Origin: Tanypteryx hageni
Taxonomy: Eukaryota > Arthropoda > Insecta > Odonata > Petaluridae
Direction: 5' to 3'
Assembly (NCBI GenBank): GCA_028673005.1
Contig: CM054117.1
Span: 30,166,561 to 30,230,560 of the forward strand
Length of the DNA: 64,000 nucleotides
The notes beneath the pieces are model-generated. The model saw only the letters and a list, made by a program, of their open reading frames with translations. It had not been told where the DNA came from and did no database searches. The translations under genes were made by a program, and so were the position numbers. Below, one piece after another: positions 13,201 through 25,200 of the stretch; within the stretch, counting starts at the first letter, position 1, and each line of letters starts with the position of its first letter.

Positions 13201-16200
13201 TGCATACCTCCAGGGATATGCATACCTCAGGTTGAATACCGTAGAACATCGGTGCTGTGCACCCATTCCATTAATTTGTTTCATTATTACCCAGGTCTAG
13301 TGGGTACTTAATGGCATTCAAAAAAAAGCAACCAACAAACACTAAAACTATATATTTATATTGCTATTTCTGCTTTCTACAAAATTTTGGATTTGAGAAA
13401 TATCATCTATGGATAGCAGTTCACAGTGGAGTAACTACATTGGTGCAGAGGTTGTAGCTCACTAGTACTAAAGGAGCCTGCGACCATCCAAGTTAATTTT
13501 TTTATTTTTATTTCGAATTTTAGTTATAATAAATAATGTTTAAGACTAAAAGAAATGTTGATCCAATGTATTTCATCATTTCAATAGTTAGTCTGAATAA
13601 TTTGATAAATAAAATTTGTTTGGGATATTTTTTTATCTTCACCTTGATGGGGCCTTATGCTCGTGCCTGGATCCACCCATTCCTAGTTATGCTACTGAGT
13701 CCACATCCAAACACATTACCATTCCTGCACTGTTCGTGAGAATGCAGTCAAATCAAATGACAGAAAAGCTACCTATATTAATGAGTGGCACCCGCCTATA
13801 CTTTTCAATGAGAGTGAGGCAAACAAGACAAATCAATGGCAATTCAAACCAATCTTTTACGACTAATACTGGTTGCCTGCCCTCACCTAATGATGAGGGT
13901 GGGCACCTTTTTCTAATTTTAAATGTTTTTATATATTAAATGGCTGTTTAACTTTTATGTATTTTATTATTTTTATGTATATCTATCCACTTAATAACAC
14001 ATTTATATAAGTTTAGTGGTCCAAAAACATTTTGTCCCACTAAAGGACACTGCAATAATAAATTAAACCTATTTACATCCATTCTTATGAGAAAATACAA
14101 TTCATGCAGCACTATTCACTTAGCATCTAGTTTTCCTGGAGCAGATTACGAACGAAGTGAAGTTTGCCTGTATATAAAATCTAAGTACTTCCTACATCTT
14201 CACTAGATACATATCATCTATTTGTCACAGAAGAGAAATTTACATATAAAAATAAAAATTGAATACATCATAAGCTTAAGAGCTCATGTGACCATTCAAT
14301 CTTGAGAGACAAGAAATTTAAAATAAAAATCACTCACTATATCAAATCTTGATATTTTCTAGCCAACTGAACATTCAACATATTTAAAAGTTTACTCATT
14401 GATTAATCAAAACAAAATGAAACATAGACTCACATTTTGCCTGGATATATGTAGTGTAGCATTAGCTACTTCATCATTTGCACAAACAAGACTAGAACCA
14501 TATGAAATATCATTTGCCAACTTTGTAATCATACTATTCATTCGATACTGGGTATCCAAAGTCACACATGCCTCAGAAGAATCCAGAACATTGAATAATG
14601 TTTTCTCTAGTCCTAAAATTCTGGGAGAAAAAGTTTTTAGTTCATACATCTTTTATAATCAATTTCAATGAAATGAACTGTTTTATTGATGAGACGAGCT
14701 ACAGAATAGGTATAAACATATAACTTTAGTTTACACCACAAATTAGGATGACTGTTATTCCAAAAATGCATTATTTTAGAAGAGGGTAAGAGCAGAGACT
14801 GTTGTTTGTGTAGAACAGTGGTCAACAACATATGACCTATGGGTCAATGGGTGACCCCCATTGCAATTTGGTTGACCCACAAAGGTAAACATGTTTAGAG
14901 GGGTTTACATTGTGAAAATAAAAAAGTAATTCAATTAGTAAATAGAGTATATATAAACTTCCAGGTTTGATTTTATCTTTTAATTCAATTCTTTAATTGA
15001 TCCATTGCATTTTCCAAAACTAAAACACTCAAAAAAGGCTGCTGACCATAGGTATAGAATGTAAGTTGCCTTATTATTATTGGTTCGTGTTAATTAGCTG
15101 GGACCACATCCGAAACTGTCGGCTGTATAGACCTCACAACCATCATTAACTCGGATTAGGACTGCACAACTCGAGGGTTCGAGCCGAAACCGAGCTTGCA
15201 TACCTGCCCCCTTGCAGCAGGTCTCTAGCTGACCAAATCATTTGCGATAAAATTTAAACTTTTTATGTTGTTAATTAGTGAGAAAGTAACTCAAGTGTCG
15301 AATCTGGGTAAATAAGCTGATTAAGGGGGCAGGTATGCGAGCTTGGTTTTGGCTCAAACCCTCGAGTTCCGCAGTCCTAATCCAAGTTAATGACAGTTGT
15401 GAGGTCTGTACAGCGGTCAGTTTCGGATGTGGCCCCAGCTAGTTAACATGAGCCTTATTATTTGCCCACAGTTTTATGGCAATACTCACAGCAGCTCATT
15501 ATTATCAAACCATTAGATGAGGTCATACAAACCCCAGTCAACACAAAGAAATATAATGGTTTATCGGCAATCAAAATTATTTCTCCTTTGATTCATTTCC
15601 AAATGGATGAATCATATTGAGCCTGCTACTCATAACCCCTTGAATATATTTAAGCCATTTAGAAAAATGCAATTAATCAGTTCAGTTCTTGAATTTCTCT
15701 ATATTGACTGAGGGTTTGCATGATCTTACCAAATGATTTATTGAGAGTATGGTTATGAAGTTGTGCACACAGTCACATGACCCTAAACGACAATCTAATA
15801 AAACAATACTTTCCTTTTCTACCAATTTACTACTTTTGCCGAGAACTTTTAAGCAGCCCTCATACAACAGAAACGTAAATCAAATATTTAGGGCAAATAT
15901 CTTCCACAAAAAGTTAAAATATAAATGAAAATCTGATCCATTAATCTATTTAATCATCCTTCCTTCAAAACCATGCAACCCAAAATGGACATAATTTCTT
16001 TAGCGAGCCAAATACCTTGCACGATGTCCTCTTACAACAGGAGGGAGCTGCTGAGGATCTCCTACCAGTATGAACACCTTAGCTGCCAGAAGAGGGCGTA
16101 GAGAAATCGGTAATAATACTTGTCCAGCTTCATCCAATATGCAGACATCAAAGGCTCTAGTACAGAGCAGTGGATGGCCAGAACTCATACAAGTCACTCC

Positions 16201-19200
16201 CACAATCATCTATTACAGTAATGAGTTAATTAAAATTAATTCACAATACAAAAAGTCCTCAAAAATATAGCTTTCAAAAAACCGTACACAAGTATATTAC
16301 CTTGGAATGGTAAACTTTTTTGAGGTCTTGTGGGGTCAGACAATTTTCAGTGAGAACAGATTCTGTGTATTGTTTGAGGTTCACATGTATCTGAGATGAG
16401 GCTTTACCAAGTCGAATGATTGAATTTCCTAAACCCTCATCCACCAATCTAAGCATAACATTGTCCACAGAAGAGTGACTGTGACCCGTTAGAAGGACAG
16501 TCATCCCTAACGCCACAAATACTTGCACCATAGCTACAATGGTAGCTGTTTTACCTGAAACAGAATTCTTTATTCAAAATTGAAAGTATGTAACACAAAA
16601 AGTGGCTTATCAACCACATCATCAATAACTTACCCACTGCAAAATTATGCTATGATGAAATATATGATATGTAAGATTACAGAGACTTAGGTGATTTAAA
16701 TATGTTAACTTAAAGGAAATAATGAAAATACATACAAAAAATTATTTCTACAAGCAATATAAGTGCACCTTTTATTTTAAATGACTATAAATGTCACTGG
16801 AATATAACATGCAATAATACACAAGGCTCTATAATATACTTTTAAAAGGAATCAAACAAAAAAACAAGTCACCAACCTGTACCAGGTAAACCCCTCACTA
16901 GAAGATAGTCCTGTGCAGAAACAGCACGGAGAACTGCTTTAGTCTGGTTGCGATTGAGTTTCTTTAAAAATGAATGACACTTGGAGAGCACCTTTCCATT
17001 CAATTTACTTAAATATTTTGGTTCACGTCTGCCAAAAAATGGTATGTTAAAAATCTCTCGCTGAGTTCAACTTTAAGAGTTTTTTATCAGTCTTACCAAT
17101 TAATCATGGTTAAACAAACTGATATTGAGAAAAGTACATCTCATTTAATTTTGGATCTTACAATTCACAAAATGAAAGACATTATCTATAGTTACCGATG
17201 CTACATACATAATAAAAAGTTTTTGACAATGGAGAAAGATATCTCACAACATAAAATTCACGTGGAGCATGAAATGAAGATTACAATGATAGACAGGTAA
17301 ATAAATTATGGCATATGTGCATAATAAGGATACTTTTGCAGAAACTGAATGATACTTACGACTAGATTTAGATGGTTCACTGAACTTTTTATATAAAAAA
17401 GAAACCAGATATGGTATTTCTCTTACTCACTCAACTTACTAAGTGAATGACTTTCTTAGAGCAAATCCGACATTATGATTCATTTATAAACACAAATCTT
17501 AGTAAAATGTATTAGAGATCATGTAACTCAACATTTCTTTAAAGAAAAAAGTGCTTAAATAACCCCTGATGGTACCTGACTTAAAATTATGATGGAATTA
17601 TAGTATTTTACAACAGCATGAAATGAATTTCTATACAAAATCTAAAAAGTACTTTAACCTACCGATCAATGACTAGTTCTCTTAGGCGAGCAGCTGACCA
17701 GTTGTCCTCTATAAGAAGCCCCAAGGAGGTTAGACCAAATGCAGATGAAAGAGACAGGTAATCATATTTATCTACATGGAATTGTCCTTTTCCATAGCGA
17801 GACATAACATCCCTGCATATAAAATTACAGGAAATTTAGCACAATTTTCACAGAAAGATATTAACATAAATGAGATAAAGATAACATCTTAGCAAACAAT
17901 CGACATGAAAAACTGGTATCTTCAAATATAAAATTCTTACCGCTCTAAACAAAGACACAACATATCAGCAGTAAGGGATACAACAACTCCAGAGGAAATG
18001 GCTATGATTTTATCTGAACTAACCAGCACTCTTTCTCCAACATTAAACATTAAAGTCTGTAGACTAGTGCTTTCAGTGATTCGAGAATCTACCACTTCTG
18101 ATGCAACGCTTAAGTCTTCTGCTCGAACCATACTGTGAATGTGCCCTTCTACAAATGTTTCATCACCCAGTTTCAACTCGTTTCCAGAGACATATTTCAC
18201 TTTTTTCACAACTAGATGGCTCAAGCACCTCCCTTGTTTTTCCCTAAAAGAAAGCAAATTATTAATTTTAAAGCTCATAAACCAAAACTTATCAGCTGAA
18301 AGTATTTTTTTGTAATAACCATATTAAGGTCCGCCAAATATTTTCAACAATTTAATATCATAAAAATGAATTTAGGTCTAAAAAATTAAAAGCAAAGCAA
18401 TTGCAATTATGCTTCTACACAAAAACAAAAATAATATCTTTGTGTAAAACAAAAATATTTTTAAAATTGCATCTTTTCAACAGTACTGCAAAATTTTCAT
18501 AAAATAATGCACAACTGAAAGAAATATCAAAACTCGGCGTGAAAATTTTTGCAGTGATATTCAAAGTTGCTGAGTACTTACGGACTACTTGCATTTCTAA
18601 TAAAGAGTAACTAGAAAACATCAAACACCACTCTAATTAATGCAATGATATTCAAAGCTGATGAATACTTTCAGAAATATCAAAATTCGGCATGAAAATT
18701 TTTGCAGTGATATTCAAAGTTGCTGAGTACTTATGGATTACATGCATTTCTAATAAAGAGTAACTAGAAAACATCAAACACCACTCTAATTAATGCAATG
18801 ATATTCAAAGCTGATAAATATTTTCAGATTACAAAAAATTTCTGCTCAAGAGTAACTATAAAATATCCCACAGCATTCCTATTGATTTGATACCTTTCCA
18901 ATGGCTCCATAGTCCACAACACATAATCTTTGCTTTCTTGCAGGCACTCCTGACTTTCCAAGCTAACAAGGCCGCTCCAATGAGCAAAGAAGTCCAAGTG
19001 TACAGGCTTGAGATGCTTCAGAGCTTGTGGGGCTAGCAATGACATTGCATGATTTTTGGAAATGTTATCCAAGCTGTTGTCACTGTGGGAAAATAAACAT
19101 TACTTTGATACAAAGGAAAATCAACTATGTATCTTTCACAGAATTTTAATATAGCATGACTGGTTTCCCTACGATCATAGCATCCTCATTAGATTACATT

Positions 19201-22200
19201 ACTTCTCTATTTAAAAGTAAAGGTTAATAAAATCAAAATCTAAATTTCACCATTAACAAAGCTTTAATGGTTCACTATTCTAAACAGCAGAAATTTTAAA
19301 TAAATGACTAAAACTATAAGCAAAGAAAATTTCCTAACTGACTTCCCATATAATTAATTATATTGTTTATTTAGCATGCATACAATTTTCTTTCCTTCCA
19401 CCTAAAAACTATTATAGTATCTGTTAATTGCAAGCAATTTTTTAGAATTAATCAAATTTTCTGCCTACATGCCTAACCTCATCAACTATTGGAAATGCAA
19501 CTTTTTAGTTACACTCTAAATTAATCCTCATAGTAAATTGCCCATATTACTTTTAAAATTTCCTATATTCTTGTGAGCTTTTTAGTGGAATTCATAGTAA
19601 TTTTCAGATATCTTTAAAATATTTTTCAATTCTTATTCTCTTCTGTTTCATAGAACTTAGCAATATTGGTGCTTCAACACTTACTTATACATTCATTAAA
19701 ATACAAATTGGTTCAGGTAAAATAAAGAATAAAACAAAATAAGGAAACCAATTTAATTGAATTTATCTAAACATTTAATAAATGTTTTATTAATGCAGCA
19801 AAGCACTAAAATTGATATTAACAATTAGAGCAGGTACGAAAAGCATCTGCTCTGAGATATAATTACAATGCTATAATTTCCTCATTATCTGCAAAAATAT
19901 ACTGAGAGGTACATTCAATAAATATCTTACAACTCACTAAAATTTATTACACGACTAAACCTAGGCTACATGAGATACTAACAAAACCTAGGATAGTTAT
20001 AATTTTTAGGCTTACAATATAATTTTAAAATGTTCATTCTTGTCTACTCACCATTTCAGATGTGCTGCGCAAACGGTTAAGTAAGGGCAATTGTCACATG
20101 ACCTTTTGTTGTTTATAGGTTCAGGGAGTTCAGGTAATGAAATTGGTATTTTAGAAGAGTTGCTATTGATCCTGTTGTTCCTTTTATCCTTAAACAAATC
20201 CAAATCTCCCTCATTTGAAATTACAGGACCACAAGAAAGAAAATGTGCCAGCTCGTTTCGAAGCAAAATTAAGTCCCGCATTTCATATTTACCAGCATTA
20301 ATTTCCCTTATTGATTCCTCCCTAAAATTGAAAAGATCATTTTCTCAAGATGCTGAAACTAATAAAATATACATATGCCAATATCATTAATAAAGTCAGG
20401 CTCAATCTTGTGGAATTTGCTCATTATCAGATGTAATGAAAAACTTTGTCACTCCCACACAATTTAATAAAAACAACTGGTTTCGTTACGATCGTAGCAT
20501 CTTCAGGTTAAAAGATGCATAAAACAGTTCCATATACAGGGAGAAAGAGGGAGGGAGAAAGGAGGGGTTACACAGAAAGCAACTGAAAGGTAATTAAAGA
20601 GACGGTTAGGAAAAAGGAAGGGGTTGGAAAAGGAAGGTGAAAGCACAACAAAGTAACAAAGTGTATATAAAAGCTTTTTTGGTAAAAAGAGCCAAAGGCA
20701 ACAAAGTTACAAATATGTACAAAATCTTTAGGTAAACTTAACAGAGGAGAATGATTGTGGAAAATGAATTCATTTAAGAGAAACAAATCCTTACAATTAA
20801 TTATCTCTAGCTGTTCTAGAGCATCCAATTTGCAGCATTTTATTTCTAAGTGGAAGAATTTAGGGTTAAAAGAACTGTGGTGATTAAAGTTAATAGATGT
20901 TTCTCGAATTGAGAATTCAAATTATTTAACCAGAAGTATCGCTTAAGCTTGTGAATCCTCTTTTCAAAACTCCTCCCAGTTTGGCCAATGTAAACCGCTT
21001 TACAAGCATCACAGGAAAGTTTATAAACCTCACTCTTAAGGACATCTGTATTGGGTCTTTAGCATTAAGGAATAATTTAGAAAAGGTAACTGGGGAGTAG
21101 AAAGCAGGTTTAAGTTTAAATTTAGGAAAAAGGTTGGACAATTCATAAGAAAGGTTTCCTAAGAATAGGAGTCTGTGCCAACTAAGAGGTTTGGAGGTAA
21201 GATTAGGCAGAAAAGAAACGATTTTTTGGGAAGCAATAAATAAATGTTTTTTAGCGATAATTTTATTGATTAAACCAGTGTTGTAGCCATTGTTGATAGC
21301 AATCTGTTTAATGGTGTTAAGTTCTATATGGAAATTGGGTTTAGAAAGGGGAATACTAGGAAGATGGTAAAGCATAGAATGAAAACCAGCGTGGTTGTGA
21401 GAAAAATGATGGGAAGAGTGATTGGGGTTGACCTGATCTGTGTAAGTGGGTTTACAAAAAATAGCAAAGGTGTTGTTCCGCAGGGACAAAGTGAGATCTA
21501 AAAAGTTAAGGAAACCATTGGTTTCAGATTCAACCGTGAAAGAAATAGAAGGATGGATGGAATTTAAAAGGGTTAAAAATTCAAAGAGTTGGTCATCTGT
21601 AACACTTCAAACATACAAAATGTCATCCACATACCTATCCCAAAATTCAGAATTAATTAATAAAGGGTGGTCAGAATTAAAAAAGTTAACTTCTTAATAA
21701 CTAAGAAAAATGTCGGCAAGGAGAGGGGAAAGAGGGGATCCCATCACGAGGCCTTCCGTTTGTTTATAAAAATTATTGTCAAATAGAAAATAGTTATGCT
21801 AAGAATAAACTTCAAGTAAATTAGAAAATTCACTTAACAAACATTGATTGACACCAGCTTTGGAAAGCATACCTTCAACCAATTCTATGGTTTCTTTAAC
21901 AGGAACTGAAGTAAAAAAATTACAAAAATCAAAAGAGACAAATTTTGAATTGTTGGGGAAATTTTTTCATTTTAAGGTGTGGGTCAAATCTATGGAATTT
22001 TTAATACCAAATGTAAGACTAAATTGAGAATAAATACAAAGAAGTGTATTAAGTTTGAAGGTGGGTTTATGGGCAGGGGCAGAGGTACTGGAGACAACGG
22101 GCCTAATTGGGCAGTCCTTTTTGTGAAGTTTTGGTAAACTATGAAGTCTAGGGGGAATGGGGTTCATCACTAATAAGTTGTTTGTCTTTAGAAGTGAAAA

Positions 22201-25200
22201 TAAGAGAAATGGAAGAGCTTTTTGGATCGCAGATTGATAAATCGAGGTAGGGTCTTTTTTCAGAACAGAAATATTGTTGGGAATAATTTTGAAACGAGAA
22301 AAAAGTCTGCTATGACCGGGAATCGAACCCAGGTCTTCCACTTGCTGGGCGGATATTCTACCACTGAACTATCGTAGCAGATCAATTTTCTCGTTTCTGA
22401 AAGTGGATGTTTTCTTGGTTGGGACGGAACTAGCCAAGCTAGTATCAAACTGCCCCAACGGATGTCCTCGAAGAGATACATCGAAGAAAACTCCTCCCTC
22501 TCAAATGGTGAGATTGCCAAGCAAGAAATTGATGGAATAATGCAATCCGAAGATCCTATGCAGACAGGCATAAGCTGTAAAGTTGGGAATAATTTTGAAA
22601 CGAGAAAAAAGTCTGCTATGACCGGGAATCAAACCCGGGTCTTCCACTTGTCGGGCGGATATTCTACCACTGAACTATCGTAGCAGATCAATTTTCTCGT
22701 TTCTGAATGTGGATTGTTGTTACGGATAAAATCATAACATTTCTCCAAATAAAGGTCTCGGTCCATCACCACCATGCCATTACTTTTACCAGCCTTTCGG
22801 ACAATCAATTTGTTGTCTGCAATGAACTCTTTAACACTAGAGATTAAAGCAGGAGAGTGAGAGCAGGATAGTGGTCTGGGTTGTGGAAGTGGCAAAGTTT
22901 TTCATTACATCTCATATACATATGACACTTGAAACCGAAAACATTTTTTTAAATTGTCAGAAAGTAAAGCATGCATCTTAATATATAATCATGCATCTTA
23001 ACATACAACTGAGGAGACAATCGTATTGTCCAAAAGAGCATATACATAAAACCTTTTTATTTCATTAGTTACTACAAACCACAAAATTAAAAAAAGAACA
23101 ATACAAAGTCAGTACAAGAATTTTATTTGATTAATTCTTTTAAAAGTCAGTTATTTGTTGTTGTTTTAGACATTATAACTTTGTAAAAATGACTGAATGT
23201 TGTCTCCAAGAAATGGGGAGGAAGGAAGAAGACCTGTGGTATATCCGAATCTGCAATATAACTGACGGTGTTATAACCCGAGAGTGGTGTATATATATAG
23301 TCTAACCATGACTTATAAGAATAGTCCATATGAAGTAAGGGAAACAAAAAATATATGAAAATATATAATAAATGTTTTATTGGCTTATCAAAACATATTC
23401 TTCTCCACTTATGAAGTCAAATATGCAATAAAAGCCTGTGTGCTGATAATTTACTTCTCAGCATCAGAGGTAGAGAGACATTTGATTTTTGATAGAGGAA
23501 AGATTTATCATGCAACTATTGGTAGGTTTATGAAAATGTCACAATGTTAATTGTTTAATATATTCAAGCTTTTTTGAAATGTTTTTTATTTATAAAAACA
23601 ATTTTCAGTTCAGTAATAAAGCTTCTTTGCTCAAGTCCCTAAATGAAATCATTTGCACATGCAAGCAATGTTAAGCTATATTTACAGTCTTTCACTTCTG
23701 CTGGTTGATCTTTTGTGGAGTATAGATTTTCAAGTGCCAAGTAACTGTCAAAAAGCAAAAGGAAATAATAACCAAATAAAGGGACATTGTGATGGGATAT
23801 AAGGGACCAAAGAAGCGACTCACAATCTCTTAACCCAAAGAATCTGGTATCACTGCAAGAAAAACAGCAAAATCAATGAGATATAACATAACACTTTCAC
23901 AAAAGAGCTACCCTAAAATTTTCAACCACTGTGAAAGCCCTCGATCTAAGGTTATCCCTGTTAGAACTCGGCCACGAATAACCTAAAACACTCAAGATAC
24001 AAAAAGGACAACAGAATTCTATTTTTGACATTTCTTAGTGATATTACTAAATTAGATACACTAAGTTATAAGTATATTTCCCTTATTAATCTTATGCTAT
24101 AGTTTACCTGAGATACAGAAGTAGGCCACTATTTATGACACCATAGCCCACTCCACTTTCAGTTGCTAATGCAGACATCATCATACAATAGAGTAAGACT
24201 TGGCCCTGGTGAAGGGGCGAGTAAGTGCTCCTTCCAGTTTTCAGTTCAAGAGGCATTATCTAATTAATAAGGAAATAAAATCCATGTAAATTAAATTAGA
24301 TTGCAATTTTATTAATTCTCTATCTTTAGTTTCAATGGATCAAATATACAAACATTACTGCAATATATGTTAGCAGATGATAACAATTATAAGAAGAGAA
24401 GTGCTTTAAATAACCACTCCCACAAGGATTACCTTCCCTGTCATTCCTCCCACAAAGGCTAAATTTTCAACCTGAGATGGCTTAGATATTTTCAATAAAC
24501 ATCACTAATATAAGGGTACAAGCTCTTTCCTAAGAAATCTCAGAAAAAAATACACAATACAGCATCATTCAACCATGTTTACTCTCTTAATAAACTCATT
24601 GTGACACTCAAACATAAAGGCATAAACTAACTTCTTGAAATACTAATAATACTAATTATGACACCTCTGCATATGGCTAACAATAGCTACTTTTCAAATT
24701 CCTATTAGTTCTCGTAGCTTTATTTATATCAAAATATTTGCTTTTGTCGCTCAACAAAAAATGCTTCTATTTGCTGCCAAGTACTACTCTGCCTTAAATG
24801 TATCATGTTCAATTAATTAAATTGGAGGTTTGAAGCCAATAAGGGGTAAAAAGTATTACTCAAAAATTGAATTTTCTTTTCCATAAATAATCATATCAAT
24901 AAAGAAGGAATTAGATATGAGAACTTGAAGAGAAAAGCTATGGATAGCACAGACTGGATTGGATGTGACTAAAATATACTGGAAGATAGAATTAAAATGA
25001 ATGAACGAATCATATATTTAATTTTCAACTTTCATTACCCTGGAATACAGTTCCATGAATGAGAAGAAAAATTGAATTGCATTTTAACTTTTTAGATTAT
25101 TAACAATAAAACTGCCATCTTACTGCATGAATTTTTTTATATAATTTAGTATATTCGCTGATACATCACTTTGACTCGCATTTTAGGCACAATAAGATTT

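Larger units (their letters stand above)
22279..22712 (-). mobile_element. 434-bp element with tRNA-like genes in direct terminal repeats
   Basis: Two 128-bp direct repeats (22279-22406, 22585-22712), about 96% identical, flank a 178-bp centre. The whole is bordered by ATTGTT on both sides (22273-22278, 22713-22718), a likely 6-bp target duplication that interrupts the Penelope reading frame between Asn-Asn-Asn and Ile-Ser-Val. Each repeat holds a complete tRNA-like cloverleaf in minus orientation and begins/ends with inverted GAAACGAGAAAA/TTTTCTCGTTTC. The layout resembles a TRIM (terminal-repeat retrotransposon in miniature); I see no primer-binding site. Alternative: one SINE plus a partial tandem second copy. 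Confidence 0.75.
20476..22900 (-). mobile_element. Penelope-like retroelement, 5'-truncated and interrupted
   Basis: Penelope-like elements encode a telomerase-related reverse transcriptase fused to a GIY-YIG endonuclease. On the minus strand: [20 protein letters not shown] (22790-22716), then after an insertion [40 protein letters not shown] motif RYVDDILYV (YVDD at 21633-21622), [20 protein letters not shown], and GIY-YIG core [20 protein letters not shown] (about 21035-20965). Several stops and frameshifts; inactive. The low-coordinate end ACTGGTTTCGTTACGATCGT is the usual 3' flank style of this group. It sits antisense to nothing: it shares the DNA2 strand in intron 7. Confidence 0.85.

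Noticed and set aside
13536..13939. Overlapping plus-strand frames up to 107 codons
   Set aside because: Lie inside a pogo/mariner-type element with no transposase similarity.
22462..22683. 73-codon plus-strand frame in the tRNA-repeat element
   Set aside because: Runs from the element centre into the tRNA-like repeat; no start context or similarity, so chance is likeliest.
22309..22687. Two functional tRNA genes
   Set aside because: C at position 33, a mismatch in the acceptor stem, different anticodons in otherwise near-identical copies, and location in direct repeats of a mobile element.
22276..22714. CRISPR array or LTR of a full retrovirus-like element
   Set aside because: Only two repeats, eukaryotic intron, no gag/pol; the terminal repeats are far too short for a standard LTR element.
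23640..23745. Possible DNA2 exon after exon 7 (minus-strand frame after a CAG)
   Set aside because: It reads to a stop without matching DNA2, while joining exon 7 straight to exon 8 restores the conserved sequence in phase.
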